A stretch of 51,308 nucleotides of DNA from Dehalococcoidia bacterium (GCA_011174795.1 DUEY01000016.1:1-51308), one strand, 5' to 3'; shown: positions 26,051 to 35,142, numbered from the stretch's first letter. Program-made: numbers and translations. Notes: generated from the sequence alone by a model not told the origin.

Positions 26051-26349
26051 CCGCCTTCCTCTGGTTTGGCCTCTGTCTTTGTGTCGGCCTTTGCTTCTGC
26101 CGTTACCTTTGCCTTTTCTTCTGCTTTTGTCTCTTTGTCATCATCTCTGCGGCTGGTATGTTTCATCGAGCTTCTGCCATGATCGGTACAGTAGAAGCCG
26201 CTTCCCTTGAAGAGGATGGGCACAGAATGGATTACGCGGCGGGCCTTACCCTCACAGAGAGGGCAGTTAGCCACTGGCTCTTCGTCGAACCTTTGCCTTC
26301 GTTCGAATCTGTTGCTACAACTACTACATATGTATTCGTAGATTGGCAA
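26047..26349 (-). CDS. FmdB family zinc-ribbon protein
   Basis: About 100 aa. FmdB-type zinc ribbons are small proteins first noted beside formamidase genes; their function is unclear. Here PIYEYICSSCSNRF and NCPLCEGKARRVI supply the two CxxC pairs, and FKGSGFYCTD is the conserved tail of the domain. A low-complexity Lys/Glu/Ala tail follows. The track starts at 26415, but that passes through the promoter/operator leader. TTG 26349, just before PIYEY and behind GAGGTTAGAG, matches the family N-terminus. First gene of the operon with dtd. Confidence 0.88.
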   Translation of the reverse strand: MPIYEYICSSCSNRFERRQRFDEEPVANCPLCEGKARRVIHSVPILFKGSGFYCTDHGRSSMKHTSRRDDDKETKAEEKAKVTAEAKADTKTEAKPEEGG

Positions 26350-26408
26350 CTCTAACCTCACATAAAAAACGCCTCTTAGACGAGGTCGCCGCATCTCGTT
26401 GGGCAGCA

Positions 26409-26435
26409 TTAGCACTCAATACTTAAGAGTGCTAA
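26409..26435. promoter_or_regulatory. CIRCE operator (HrcA binding site)
   Basis: TTAGCACTC-N9-GAGTGCTAA, a perfect match to the CIRCE consensus inverted repeat recognised by the heat-shock repressor HrcA. It starts a few bases after the -10 of the minus-strand promoter of the fmdB-dtd operon and ends 60 bases before the TTG start, the classical repressing position. CIRCE normally controls groESL or hrcA-grpE-dnaK. Confidence 0.93.
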
Positions 26436-26443
26436 CCAAGAAT

Positions 26444-26472
26444 AATGTAGCATCCTAGCTTAGCCTTGTCAA
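26444..26472 (-). promoter_or_regulatory. sigma-A promoter of the fmdB-dtd operon
   Basis: A perfect TTGACA (26467-26472), a 17-base spacer and TACATT (26444-26449) on the minus strand. The predicted start site falls at the edge of CIRCE, so HrcA binding would block initiation. Confidence 0.75.
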
Positions 26473-26485
26473 GGGCGGCTTACTC

Positions 26486-26514
26486 TTGCCTTTTATCAGT
26501 GCCTATGTTAAACT
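26486..26514 (+). promoter_or_regulatory. putative promoter of the rpsB operon
   Basis: TTGCCT (26486-26491), a 17-base spacer and TAAACT (26509-26514). It is back-to-back with the CIRCE-controlled promoter (the -35 boxes are 13 bases apart) and would start transcription right at the leader hairpin. Confidence 0.45.
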
Positions 26515-26519
26515 CATTC

Positions 26520-26541
26520 AGCCAGCCGTGTTCGGCTGGCT
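26520..26541 (+). promoter_or_regulatory. hairpin at the 5' end of the rpsB leader
   Basis: AGCCAGCC / GGCTGGCT, a perfect 8-base stem with loop GTGTTC, followed by TAAAAG and about 50 unstructured bases to the rpsB start. There is no U-tract, so it is not a terminator. A site for S2 autoregulation is plausible, as rpsB leaders are autoregulated in several phyla. Confidence 0.45.
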
Positions 26542-26592
26542 AAAAGAATGTGTGTAATTATATAACCTGGAGAGGATAAGGAACTTATAGCA

Positions 26593-27465
26593 ATGGCAGA
26601 ACCCATTTCGATGAAGTTGCTCTTGGAGGCCGGAGTACATTTTGGTCATCAAGTAGCGCGATGGAATCCCAAGATGAAGCCTTACATTTTTAGTCAGCGT
26701 AATGGCATACACATAATCGACTTGGAACAAACTGTTGTTTTGCTGGAAAAGGCCTGTGATTTCATGCGTGAGGCGGCGGAGAAAGGCGAGGATATCATTT
26801 TCGTTGGGAGCAAGAAACAGGCGCAAGAGGCTATTGAGGAGGAGGCCAAACGCTGTGGTGTTTTCTACGTCAATCAGCGCTGGCTCGGGGGAATGCTTAC
26901 CAACTTCTCCACTATTCAGTCGCGTATTGACTACCTCGTCCGCCTTGAGGATCGTAAGGAGAGAGGCGAGTTCGAGCGCTTACCCAAGAAGGAAGGTTTG
27001 AAACTGGAAAAGGAGATAGCACATCTTAACAGGTTGCTGGGCGGTGTCAAAGAGATGACGCGGATTCCAGGGGCTTTGTTTATCATCGATCCCACCAAGG
27101 AGAGGAATGCTATTGCGGAGGCGAGACGGGTTGGAGTGCCTATCGTCGCAGTTGTAGATACCAACTGTGATCCTGACGAAGTCGACTATCCTATCCCTGG
27201 CAATGACGATGCGATCAGGGCTGTAGCTCTTTTCTGTAGCGTTATTGCCGATGCCGTATTAGAAGGCAAGCAGGCGCTGGAGGCTAAGGCTGCAAAGGAG
27301 ATGGAGGAGGCTGAGTTGGAGCTTCCGGCTGACTATGAGGCTGTTTTTGAGCCTGATGAACCGGTTAGAGGTGAGAAGCCTGAGGAGGAGGGTGAGATGG
27401 AGCAAAGCGAGAAGCTGGAGGAGCCTGAGGAGACCGAGCCAGCTTCTGTAGAGAGCGAGGATTAG
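26593..27465 (+). CDS. rpsB: 30S ribosomal protein S2
   Basis: 290 aa, longer than the usual 230-260. The core is intact: [37 protein letters not shown]-type segment ([16 protein letters not shown]), PGALFIIDP, and [23 protein letters not shown]. The extra length is a Glu-rich C-terminal tail (about 245-290), also seen in Chloroflexota and other phyla. S2 bridges the 30S head and body and helps recruit S1. First gene of the translation/lipid cluster, with tsf 7 bases downstream as in most bacteria. Confidence 0.98.
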   Translation: MAEPISMKLLLEAGVHFGHQVARWNPKMKPYIFSQRNGIHIIDLEQTVVLLEKACDFMREAAEKGEDIIFVGSKKQAQEAIEEEAKRCGVFYVNQRWLGGMLTNFSTIQSRIDYLVRLEDRKERGEFERLPKKEGLKLEKEIAHLNRLLGGVKEMTRIPGALFIIDPTKERNAIAEARRVGVPIVAVVDTNCDPDEVDYPIPGNDDAIRAVALFCSVIADAVLEGKQALEAKAAKEMEEAELELPADYEAVFEPDEPVRGEKPEEEGEMEQSEKLEEPEETEPASVESED

Positions 27466-27472
27466 GGGTTAC

Positions 27473-28000
27473 ATGCAGATTTCTACTGAAGCGATTAGGG
27501 AATTACGTGATAAAACAGGTGCCGGCATAATGGAATGTAAGCGCGCCTTGCAGGATGCCGATGGCAATATTGAAGCCGCTGCTGAAAAGCTTATCGAGCG
27601 TGGTTACGAGATTGCTAAAAAAAAGGAGAATCGTATCGCCAGGCAGGGGCTGGTAGAGTCTTATGTTCACGCAGGTGGGCGAATAGGTGCCTTGGTGGAG
27701 ATTAATTGCGAGAGCGATTTCGTAGCTCGAACTCCGGAGTTTAAAGAACTGGCCCATGACCTAGCGATGCAGGTGGTTGCTACGTGTCCCAGCTATGTCG
27801 GTGCTGAGGATATACCAGAGGGTACAGAATTCGAGGAGGAGGATTGCCTCTTACTTCAGCCGTTTATAAAAGACCCCGGAAAAAAAGTTCAGGATATTAT
27901 CGCTGAGGCAGTGGCTAAGGTCAGGGAGAACGTTAAGATAAGAAGGTTTATTCGATTTGAGTTGGGGGTAGATGGGCAGGATGAGCAGTCCGAAGTATAA
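27473..28000 (+). CDS. tsf: translation elongation factor Ts (short form)
   Basis: 175 aa. The N-terminal UBA-like domain ([22 protein letters not shown]) and the nucleotide-exchange core ([27 protein letters not shown], with the TDFV-equivalent SDFV) are present. The coiled-coil insertion and second core subdomain of E. coli EF-Ts (283 aa) are missing, as in the short Thermus/Chloroflexota form. EF-Ts recycles EF-Tu by releasing GDP. It overlaps pyrH by up to 29 bases, indicating coupled translation. Confidence 0.96.
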   Translation: MQISTEAIRELRDKTGAGIMECKRALQDADGNIEAAAEKLIERGYEIAKKKENRIARQGLVESYVHAGGRIGALVEINCESDFVARTPEFKELAHDLAMQVVATCPSYVGAEDIPEGTEFEEEDCLLLQPFIKDPGKKVQDIIAEAVAKVRENVKIRRFIRFELGVDGQDEQSEV

Positions 28001-28706
28001 ACGTGTTCTGCTGAAGATTAGTGGTGAGGCTCTCATGGGTGAGAGCCAGTTCGGTATTGATGCTGACACGTTGAGGAATATCGCTTGTCAACTGAGAAAC
28101 GTTGTGGACGGCGGGGTTCAGGTTGCTATTGTCGTGGGTGGAGGGAATATCTGGCGGGGGCAGGCCGCTGAGGAAAGAGGGATGGACCGGGCTACCGCTG
28201 ATTACGCGGGTATGCTGGCAACGGTAATTAATGGGCTTGCGCTTCAGGATGCCCTGGAGAGGGAGGGGGTGGATACGAGGACACAGAGTGCGATACCGGT
28301 GCAGGCGGTTGCCGAGCCTTATATTCGGAGACGTGCTATCCGGCATCTTGAGAAGGGACGAGTAGTTATCTTCGCTGCGGGCACCGGCAATCCTTACATG
28401 ACCACTGATACAGCGGCCGCTTTGCGAGCTATTGAGATCAGTGCTGATGTATTACTTATGGCTAAGAACAAGGTTGATGGGGTCTATGACGCGGATCCTC
28501 TGTCCAATACTGGGGCGAAGAAATATGATAAGCTGAGCTACATAGACGCGCTGAACATGAGACTTGAGGTAATGGATTCCACTGCACTCTCGCTCTGTAT
28601 GGATAATAACCTTCCTATCATAGTCTTCGATCTTCAAGCTCCAAGCAGCATTGAGCGAGTGATTGTCGGTGAACTCATAGGCACAGTGGTTAACGCGGGC
28701 GGATAG
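27972..28706 (+). CDS. pyrH: UMP kinase PyrH
   Basis: 241-244 aa hexameric kinase making UDP from UMP, regulated by GTP/UTP in many bacteria. Motifs: [63 protein letters not shown] and [10 protein letters not shown]. Two starts are possible: ATG 27972 (GGGGG three bases upstream) or ATG 27981; I kept 27972. It overlaps the end of tsf, and frr follows 98 bases later, the common rpsB-tsf-pyrH-frr order. Confidence 0.97.
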   Translation: MGRMSSPKYKRVLLKISGEALMGESQFGIDADTLRNIACQLRNVVDGGVQVAIVVGGGNIWRGQAAEERGMDRATADYAGMLATVINGLALQDALEREGVDTRTQSAIPVQAVAEPYIRRRAIRHLEKGRVVIFAAGTGNPYMTTDTAAALRAIEISADVLLMAKNKVDGVYDADPLSNTGAKKYDKLSYIDALNMRLEVMDSTALSLCMDNNLPIIVFDLQAPSSIERVIVGELIGTVVNAGG

Positions 28707-28804
28707 CTGGCGGAGTGAATCTCACGCGATTGCTGAAAAAGTGTTTTCGAACGGACGTCTGATTCCTAAGGCTTGTCATTGTGACTGTAGTTGAGGTAGT
28801 GTAG

Positions 28805-29365
28805 ATGAGTGTAGAGGAAGTGTTTAAGAATACCGAGATCAAAATGCGTAAGGCGGTATCGGTTTTAAAGGACGATTTGGCATCAATCCGTACAGGCAGA
28901 GCCAGTTCGGGCCTTGTAGACCATATACGGGTAGACTACCATGGGGTGTCGGTCCCGCTTGAGCAGATTGCCAGCGTCGCTGTACCTGATGTCCGGATGA
29001 TTGTCATTCAGCCTTGGGAAAAGGATATTTTACCAAATATAGAAAAGGCTATTCTCAAGTCGGAGCTGGGACTCACTCCGGCAAGCGATGGCAATGTGAT
29101 CAGGCTGTCTCTTCCTCAGCTTACAGAGGAACGGCGTAACGAGTTAGTTAAGATGGTGCGGAAAAGGGTTGAGGATGGTAAGGTGGCTGTTCGCAACGTG
29201 AGACGAGAGGGGCTTGAGAAGCTACGCGACCTCAAGGAGAGTAAGGAGATCTCTGAGGATGAGCAGAAGCGTGCTTTGGGCCATCTGCAACAGCTCACTG
29301 ATAAGTCTACCGAGGAAATCGATCAAATAGCAAAGGGCAAAGAGACTGAACTCCTAGAATTCTAA
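28805..29365 (+). CDS. frr: ribosome recycling factor
   Basis: 186 aa, the normal length. RRF splits post-termination ribosomes with EF-G. Seen: L.TIRTGRAS-type segment (LASIRTGRASSGLVDHIRVDYHG), IQPWEKDILPNIEKAI, LPQLTEERRNELVKMVRK and the C-terminal helix with KGKETELLEF. Its stop codon shares a base with the uppS ATG (TAATG). Confidence 0.98.
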   Translation: MSVEEVFKNTEIKMRKAVSVLKDDLASIRTGRASSGLVDHIRVDYHGVSVPLEQIASVAVPDVRMIVIQPWEKDILPNIEKAILKSELGLTPASDGNVIRLSLPQLTEERRNELVKMVRKRVEDGKVAVRNVRREGLEKLRDLKESKEISEDEQKRALGHLQQLTDKSTEEIDQIAKGKETELLEF

Positions 29366-30138
29366 TGCAGAGGTGGTGGGTGGTGGCAGGACTAAGGGCT
29401 GCAGTATCATCCGTGAAAAAAATTTTTCCGCTCCCCAAACACGTAGCCATTATTATGGATGGAAATGGGCGGTGGGCTGAAAAACGAGGTCTTCCCCGCC
29501 TTATTGGCCATCGAGCTGGTACGGATAATGTCCGCCGTGTTGTCGAGTGCTTCGATGCGTACCAGGTGAAATATCTTACCCTTTATGCATTTTCTACTGA
29601 GAACTGGAGGCGTCCGGGGGAGGAAGTCGACGGCTTATTGCGTATTCTGGCCGAGATGATCGATCGTGAGACCAGAGAGCTTCACAGGCGGGGCGCTAAG
29701 TTAAGACACCTGGGTAGAATCGATGGGCTGCCGCCACTGCTGCAAGATAAGGTTCAAGAGGCTCTTGAGATGACTAAGAATAATCCTGGGATGGTTCTAA
29801 ATATCGCTTTCGATTATGGCGGGCGCGCCGAGATTTTGGAGGCGGTTCGTCGGATTATTCAGGATGGAATCCCCTCTGAAGAAATAACCGAATCTGTTTT
29901 TAGTAGCTATCTCTATACCGCAGATGTGCCCGAGCCAGACCTGGTTATCCGTACCGGCGGTGAGATACGGTTGAGCAATTTCCTCATCTGGCAGACAGCT
30001 TATAGTGAGTTCTATTCCACATCGACTTTATGGCCGGACTTTGGTGAGAAGGAAATCGAGGAAGCGTTAGTAGCGTATAGTCAACGCGAGAGACGTTTCG
30101 GCGGATTGAAAGCGGAAGGAGAGGCGAGAGAGGGCTGA
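29365..30138 (+). CDS. uppS: isoprenyl (undecaprenyl) diphosphate synthase
   Basis: 257 aa cis-prenyltransferase making the long-chain isoprenyl diphosphate used as lipid carrier for cell-wall glycans. Signature regions: HVAIIMDGNGRWAEKRGLPRLIGHRAGTD, TLYAFSTENWRRP, NIAFDYGGRAEI, and RTGGEIRLSNFLIWQTAYSEFY near the C-terminus. The ATG overlaps the frr stop; about 25 residues precede the conserved core, so a downstream start is possible. First of five envelope-lipid/isoprenoid genes in a row. Confidence 0.96.
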   Translation: MQRWWVVAGLRAAVSSVKKIFPLPKHVAIIMDGNGRWAEKRGLPRLIGHRAGTDNVRRVVECFDAYQVKYLTLYAFSTENWRRPGEEVDGLLRILAEMIDRETRELHRRGAKLRHLGRIDGLPPLLQDKVQEALEMTKNNPGMVLNIAFDYGGRAEILEAVRRIIQDGIPSEEITESVFSSYLYTADVPEPDLVIRTGGEIRLSNFLIWQTAYSEFYSTSTLWPDFGEKEIEEALVAYSQRERRFGGLKAEGEAREG

Positions 30139-30169
30139 GAGAACTGAGCCCTTGGTTTCTCATCGCAGG

Positions 30170-31012
30170 ATGCTCCGGCAAAGAGTAATTAGCGCAGCAG
30201 TCTTCCTCCCTATCCTCTTTGTTGCCATCTGGTTCGGTGACCCCTGGTTTTCTATCGTAGTGGCTATTGCTGCTCTCCTCGGCGCCATTGAGTTCTACGC
30301 TATGTTTACCACCGAGCGGTGGCAACCTCTGACCTGCTTTGGTACCATATGGGTTCTGTTCTTCATCTCTAATGCTTACTATGCGCATTCTTACAGCTCA
30401 GAAAGCACATGGATTCTGGTAACCTCGTCTTTAATAGCATCAGCGATAATTTTTTCTCTGCTTCTCGTTATTCTTCAGGGCTCCCCTCGGGAGAAGATTC
30501 TTTACAACTGGGCATGGATTCTGGCTGGAGTGTTCTATGTAGGGTGGCTTCTGGGGCACTGGATTCTTTTAATGAACTCCGGTGAGGATTATGGCTGGGA
30601 TGGCCGGGATTGGGTTCTACTGGCCCTGTTCTCCACGTTCGCCGTGGATACCACCGCTTATTTTACGGGGCGTGCTTTCGGCAGACACAAGCTGGCGCCT
30701 GCGATATCACCAGCGAAGACATGGGAGGGGGCTGTAGGCGGTTTGGTGGGGGCGATAGCGGCTGTGGTCATTCTGGCGCTGATTCTCGAGGAACCGCTGG
30801 ATATCGGTTACGGCAAATTGGTGGTTATAGGCTTTCTGGTGGGCGTCTTTGCCCAACTGGGCGACCTCGCTGAGTCAAAGCTGAAAAGGATCATGGGGGT
30901 GAAAGAATCAGGGTCGCTGATTCCCGGTCATGGTGGTATTCTCGACCGTCTCGATAGCGTCGTCTTCACTGGGGTGGTGGTATACTATTGTCTGAGATGG
31001 TTTATAGGATGA
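30170..31012 (+). CDS. cdsA: phosphatidate cytidylyltransferase CdsA
   Basis: About 280 aa, polytopic. It makes CDP-diacylglycerol from phosphatidate and CTP, the precursor of all phospholipids including the phosphatidylinositol pathway encoded at 43-46 kb. Multiple TM helices are evident from residue 10 on. SPAKTWEGAVGG and the C-terminal signature SKLKRIMGVKESGSLIPGHG and GGILDRLDS are intact. The track starts at TTG 30152; ATG 30170 (MLRQRVISA) matches the family N-terminus, so I prefer it, though the ribosome site is weak for both. The stop overlaps dxr as ATGA. Confidence 0.94.
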   Translation: MLRQRVISAAVFLPILFVAIWFGDPWFSIVVAIAALLGAIEFYAMFTTERWQPLTCFGTIWVLFFISNAYYAHSYSSESTWILVTSSLIASAIIFSLLLVILQGSPREKILYNWAWILAGVFYVGWLLGHWILLMNSGEDYGWDGRDWVLLALFSTFAVDTTAYFTGRAFGRHKLAPAISPAKTWEGAVGGLVGAIAAVVILALILEEPLDIGYGKLVVIGFLVGVFAQLGDLAESKLKRIMGVKESGSLIPGHGGILDRLDSVVFTGVVVYYCLRWFIG

Positions 31013-32133
31013 AAAAGCTGGTAGTGCTCGGTTCCACAGGCTCGATAGGTCGTCAGACCCTGGAGATTGTTCGTGCTTTCCCTGAGAGATTTGAGGTCGT
31101 TGCCCTGGCTTGTGGGAAGAACGTTTCTTTATTGGAAAAGCAGATTGCTGAATTCAGGCCTCGCTTTGTTGGTGCTGACTCTGCAGAGGATAGCGAGAAA
31201 ATAGCGGGAGCAAAACGTCTTTCTCTTGAGGAACTTGCTTCTCATCCCGATGTCGACCTCGTAGTTCTGGCAACTGCCGGGAGGGCTGGTCTGGGTCCTG
31301 CTCTGGCTGCGATTACCGCAGGCAAGACGGTTGCTCTGGCAAATAAAGAGGTGCTGGTGATGGCGGGCGAGATAGTGACTGCGGAAGCTCGGCGCCATAA
31401 GGTCGAAATAATGCCTATAGATAGCGAGCATAGTGCTATCTGGCAGTGCCTGCGTGGTGAGGAAAGTACAACAGTCGCCCGGCTCATTTTAACCGCCTCC
31501 GGCGGTCCCTTTCGGCTGTATTCCTCGGAGCAACTGGCTGCAGTCACCCCGGAAGAAGCGTTGAACCACCCTACTTGGCAGATGGGTGCAAAAGTCACTA
31601 TTGATTCCGCTACGCTGATGAACAAGGGCTTGGAAGTTATCGAGGCGCACTGGTTGTTCGGCATTCCCTTTGCCCAGGTGGAAGTGGTACTTCATCCCCA
31701 GAGCATAATACACTCCGTAGTGGAGTTCGTTGACGGTTCAGCGAAGGCGCAGCTAAGCCTGCCGGACATGCGGTTGCCCATCCAATATGCTCTGACCTAT
31801 CCAGAGCGATGGGAGGGCCCGTTCCGTGTCGGGGTCGATTACGGGAAGTTAGGATTGCTTGACTTCGGGGCGGTTGATGTGAACAGGTTCCCCTGTTTAA
31901 AGCTGGCGGTGGAGGCTGGGGAAAAGGGGGGTACCTATACCGCGGTGCTCAGCGCTGCCGACGAAGTGGCAGTAGAGCTTTTCCTTACGGGGAAAATCAG
32001 CTTTACCGATATCGCTACCCTGATAAAGAGGACCCTTGACCGGCACGAGGGGGTGGAACATCCCTCGCTGGAGCAGGTTCTTGAGGCGGATGGCTGGGCG
32101 AGGGAGACCGCCCGCGCGTTAGTTTTGAGGTAG
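31009..32133 (+). CDS. dxr: 1-deoxy-D-xylulose-5-phosphate reductoisomerase
   Basis: 374 aa. Second step of the MEP isoprenoid pathway: DXP to MEP with NADPH. LVVLGSTGSIGRQTLEIV is the NADPH-binding start. LANKEVLVMAGE, PIDSEHSAIWQCL and the active-site loop TASGGPF follow, then TWQMGAKVTIDSATLMNKGLE and LHPQSIIHSVVEF. The track begins at 30988, but ATG 31009 overlaps the cdsA stop (ATGA) and begins the conserved sequence with Met-Lys-Lys. ispG, a later MEP enzyme, is two genes downstream. Confidence 0.96.
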   Translation: MKKLVVLGSTGSIGRQTLEIVRAFPERFEVVALACGKNVSLLEKQIAEFRPRFVGADSAEDSEKIAGAKRLSLEELASHPDVDLVVLATAGRAGLGPALAAITAGKTVALANKEVLVMAGEIVTAEARRHKVEIMPIDSEHSAIWQCLRGEESTTVARLILTASGGPFRLYSSEQLAAVTPEEALNHPTWQMGAKVTIDSATLMNKGLEVIEAHWLFGIPFAQVEVVLHPQSIIHSVVEFVDGSAKAQLSLPDMRLPIQYALTYPERWEGPFRVGVDYGKLGLLDFGAVDVNRFPCLKLAVEAGEKGGTYTAVLSAADEVAVELFLTGKISFTDIATLIKRTLDRHEGVEHPSLEQVLEADGWARETARALVLR

Positions 32134-32136
32134 TGG

Positions 32137-33204
32137 ATGATAGTAGTAACCATAATAGTATTTCTTCTTATCCTTGGACTTCTCATCTTTGTCCATGAAC
32201 TCGGGCATTATGCCACCGCCAGATTTTTTGGAGTGAAGGTCGAGGAATTTGGCATAGGGTATCCACCGAGGATATATGCCAGAAAGCGCGGTGAAACCGA
32301 GTACTCGCTGAACTGGATTCCCCTGGGAGGGTTCTGCAAACTCCTTGGGGAGGAAGACCCCAGCAGCCCGAGGAGCCTTGCCAGTAAAAAGCCGCTGGTC
32401 AGGCTGGTGGTTTTGGGCGCGGGCTCATTCATGAACGCAGTGCTTCCCATCATATTGCTGACCATAGCTTTCATGGTTCCGAGACAGGTCAATGTAGAGG
32501 ATATTTTGATAGAGGGCATTGCTCCTGACTCGCCAGCTATGGAAGCCGGGATTGAGCCGAGGGATACCATACTCAGTATGAACGGAAATGCTGTTGAAAA
32601 TAGAGGTGATGTTTTCTACTATACTCACTTAAGCTTTGGCGAAGAAACGACCCTTGAACTGCTTAAGCCGGATGGCACTATAGAAACAGTAACACTCATT
32701 CCCCGTTGGGACCCTCCTGAAGGGGAGGGCGCGATGGGGATTAACCTATACCCGGAGCCGGTGAATCTTCGCACGATTAGCGAATCTGACCCATTTTGGG
32801 AAGCGGTACCGAAAAGCGCGACAACGCTCTGGCAGACGTTCGAATTGATCAGGAACGAGGTGAAGAGCTGGTTTGTGCAGAAGGAGGCGCCTGAGGTGGG
32901 TGGCCCTGTCGCTATCTTTCAACTCACGGGTGAGGCGAATGAAGCGGGGCCTTCGTACCTTCTTCAGTTCGCTGCATTTCTCAGCCTGAATCTGGCGATA
33001 ATCAATCTGTTTCCATTGCCGGCACTCGACGGCGGCAGGATTGTATTTGTCCTCATAGAGATCGTACGGCGAGGGAAGCGTGTCTCGCCGAGGACGGAGG
33101 CGATGGTTCATCTCGTCGGCTTCATGATGCTGATGGGCTTGATAGTGGTGATAACCTATTACGATATACTGCGTGCAATCAGAGGGGAGAGCCTTGTGCC
33201 ATGA
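32137..33204 (+). CDS. rseP: site-2 membrane metalloprotease (RseP/RasP family)
   Basis: 355 aa. HELGHY in the first TM helix supplies the zinc ligands (HExxH), and NLFPLPALDGGRI in a late helix supplies the Asp ligand. One PDZ domain (about 120-190: IEGIAPDSPAMEAGIEPRDTILSMNG) lies between, as in Gram-positive RasP; E. coli RseP has two. These intramembrane proteases cut anti-sigma factors and signal peptides. It could act on the DUF5667 anti-sigma candidate at 10 kb, but that is speculation. It overlaps ispG by four bases. Confidence 0.95.
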   Translation: MIVVTIIVFLLILGLLIFVHELGHYATARFFGVKVEEFGIGYPPRIYARKRGETEYSLNWIPLGGFCKLLGEEDPSSPRSLASKKPLVRLVVLGAGSFMNAVLPIILLTIAFMVPRQVNVEDILIEGIAPDSPAMEAGIEPRDTILSMNGNAVENRGDVFYYTHLSFGEETTLELLKPDGTIETVTLIPRWDPPEGEGAMGINLYPEPVNLRTISESDPFWEAVPKSATTLWQTFELIRNEVKSWFVQKEAPEVGGPVAIFQLTGEANEAGPSYLLQFAAFLSLNLAIINLFPLPALDGGRIVFVLIEIVRRGKRVSPRTEAMVHLVGFMMLMGLIVVITYYDILRAIRGESLVP

Positions 33205-34250
33205 ACAAGCGCAGGGCGTCCAGAGTGGTCAGGGTAGGCGGAGTAGAGGTTGGTGGTGCAGGTCGTGTTGTGGTTCAGTCGATGACTAAGACCGATACCA
33301 GGGATGTAGCAGCTACGGTGAAGCAAATCCGCCGGCTTGAAGAATGCGGCTGTGAGATCATCAGGGTAGCGGTGCCTGATATGGAGGCTGCTCGCGCAAT
33401 TATTAACATAAAAAAGAAGATAGCTATTCCTGTTATTGCCGATATTCATTTCGACTACCGCCTTGCCTTGGCGGCGCTGGATGCCGGCGTAGACGGGCTC
33501 AGGTTGAATCCGGGTAATATCAGTGACCGCGACCAGATTGCCACCGTTGTTCGTGCTGCCAAAGACAGGGCCGTTCCTATCCGTGTCGGAGTTAATGCGG
33601 GCAGCTTGCCCCGCTCATTAAAAAAGGACGCTTCGGTGGTTGAGCGCATGGTTGATGCCGCCCTTGACGAGGTCCGCCTGCTGGAAAGCCTGGATTTCGA
33701 CTTGATAAAGGTATCGGTAAAGGCGTTCGATGTCCTCAGCACCGTGGAGGCGTATCGTGCTATTGCTCAGAGGATTCCGTACCCGTTGCATCTGGGTATA
33801 ACCGAGGCAGGGTTGCCCTGGTCTGGAGCTATCCGCAGCGCAGCAGGTCTGGGGATTTTGCTCTATGAGGGTATAGGCGATACTATCAGGGTATCGCTTA
33901 CCACAGCGGATGCCTGCCTGGAGGTGGAGTGCGCCTATGAGATACTCAAGTCGCTCAAGCTCAGGGAGCGGGGCCCGATATTGGTTAGCTGTCCCTCCTG
34001 CGGCCGTGCTGAGACCGATATTGTGAAGCTGGCTGAAGATGTCGAGGAAAGGCTGAAAGGGGTCGAGAAAACGATTAAGGTGGCTGTGATGGGATGTGTG
34101 GTGAACGGCCCGGGCGAGGCGAAGGATGCTGATGTAGGTATCGCCTGTGGCAAGGGCAGGGGTGTCATCTTCAAAAAGGGACAGAAGGTGCGGACGGTGG
34201 ATGAGCCAGACTTCCTAAAGGCGCTGATGGTGGAGGTAGAGGCGTTCTGA
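33201..34250 (+). CDS. ispG: 4-hydroxy-3-methylbut-2-enyl diphosphate synthase IspG (GcpE)
   Basis: 349 aa bacterial short form. It converts MEcPP to HMBPP with a [4Fe-4S] cluster; the cluster ligands are in SCPSCGRAETD and GCVVNGPGEAKDADVGIA. VQSMTKTDTRDV at the N-terminus and the TIM-barrel phrases RLNPGNISDRD and IRVGVNAGSLP confirm the family. It overlaps rseP (ATGA). A TSUP transporter gene separates it from proS. Confidence 0.97.
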   Translation: MNKRRASRVVRVGGVEVGGAGRVVVQSMTKTDTRDVAATVKQIRRLEECGCEIIRVAVPDMEAARAIINIKKKIAIPVIADIHFDYRLALAALDAGVDGLRLNPGNISDRDQIATVVRAAKDRAVPIRVGVNAGSLPRSLKKDASVVERMVDAALDEVRLLESLDFDLIKVSVKAFDVLSTVEAYRAIAQRIPYPLHLGITEAGLPWSGAIRSAAGLGILLYEGIGDTIRVSLTTADACLEVECAYEILKSLKLRERGPILVSCPSCGRAETDIVKLAEDVEERLKGVEKTIKVAVMGCVVNGPGEAKDADVGIACGKGRGVIFKKGQKVRTVDEPDFLKALMVEVEAF

Positions 34251-34331
34251 TTGAAATAAAAAGCTGCAGCGCTTCGGCAAGTTTCACTGATGCGTTAGCT
34301 ATCATCACCTCTGCTCATTAAGGTAGAGTGA

Positions 34332-35138
34332 TTGTTCTCCGCTGTTGAAATAGCCGCTATCCTTCTGATCGGGGCAACCGCTGGTTTAGTGACCGGTATT
34401 ATAGGCTCCAGCGGTGTAATGGTGATCGTCCCTGCCCTGACACTGTCACTGAGCTACGCTGTCCATACTGCCATCGGCACCAGTCTGCTCATCACTGTAG
34501 TCGCCTCGTCGGTTACTGCCTTTGTCTATTACCGCCATGGCAATATCTATGTCAGGCCTGCCCTGTGGATTGCTTTAGCCTCTATCGCCGGTGCACAGGC
34601 GGGGAGTGCGTTTGCCGACATGATACCGCCGATAGGAATGGGCAGTCTCTTCGGGTTCTTCCTAATACCGATGGGCCTCATATTGTGGGTCAGGGGGGTG
34701 CGAAAGACGGCCGCCTTAGCGGAGGGCTCGGCAATTTCGGAAGGGTCTCTTCCGGCAATGACCACGAAAAGCAGGCTCTCTGCACTTGGCCTGGGGCTGT
34801 TCGTCGGCATAACGTGCGGGCTGTTCGGAGCTGGCGGCGGCATAATGTTTCTGCTCATCCTTGTCTTTGTGCTGCACTATCCGCTGCACTTGGCAGTGGG
34901 CACATCCTCGCTTATAATGGCAATAACTGCTTTCTCTGGGGCTATGGGCTATAGCTTACGCAGCAATATTGATGTCTACGCTGCTCTCATTGCCAGCGTT
35001 CCCACGGTGTTAGTGGCGAGTTCCGGAGCAAGATGGGCTAACAGGGTCTCACCGTTAACTCTGGGTCGAATTATAGGGACAATGCTTGTAGCGCTTGGCA
35101 TCGCGATGATAGTGCTCAATATCATAGGTGAAGGATAA
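34332..35138 (+). CDS. TSUP (TauE/SafE) family membrane transporter
   Basis: 268 aa with about eight hydrophobic helices and the family repeats: GLVTGIIGSSGVMVIVPAL near the N-terminus and GLFVGITCGLFGAGGGIMFLLIL in the second half. TSUP members export or import sulfite, sulfoacetate, taurine or other organosulfur anions; the substrate here cannot be told. It starts at TTG 34332 behind AAGGTAGAG. It ends overlapping the region just before proS. Its position between ispG and proS has no obvious functional logic and looks like an insertion into a conserved order. Confidence 0.9.
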   Translation: MFSAVEIAAILLIGATAGLVTGIIGSSGVMVIVPALTLSLSYAVHTAIGTSLLITVVASSVTAFVYYRHGNIYVRPALWIALASIAGAQAGSAFADMIPPIGMGSLFGFFLIPMGLILWVRGVRKTAALAEGSAISEGSLPAMTTKSRLSALGLGLFVGITCGLFGAGGGIMFLLILVFVLHYPLHLAVGTSSLIMAITAFSGAMGYSLRSNIDVYAALIASVPTVLVASSGARWANRVSPLTLGRIIGTMLVALGIAMIVLNIIGEG

Positions 35139-35142
35139 AGAG

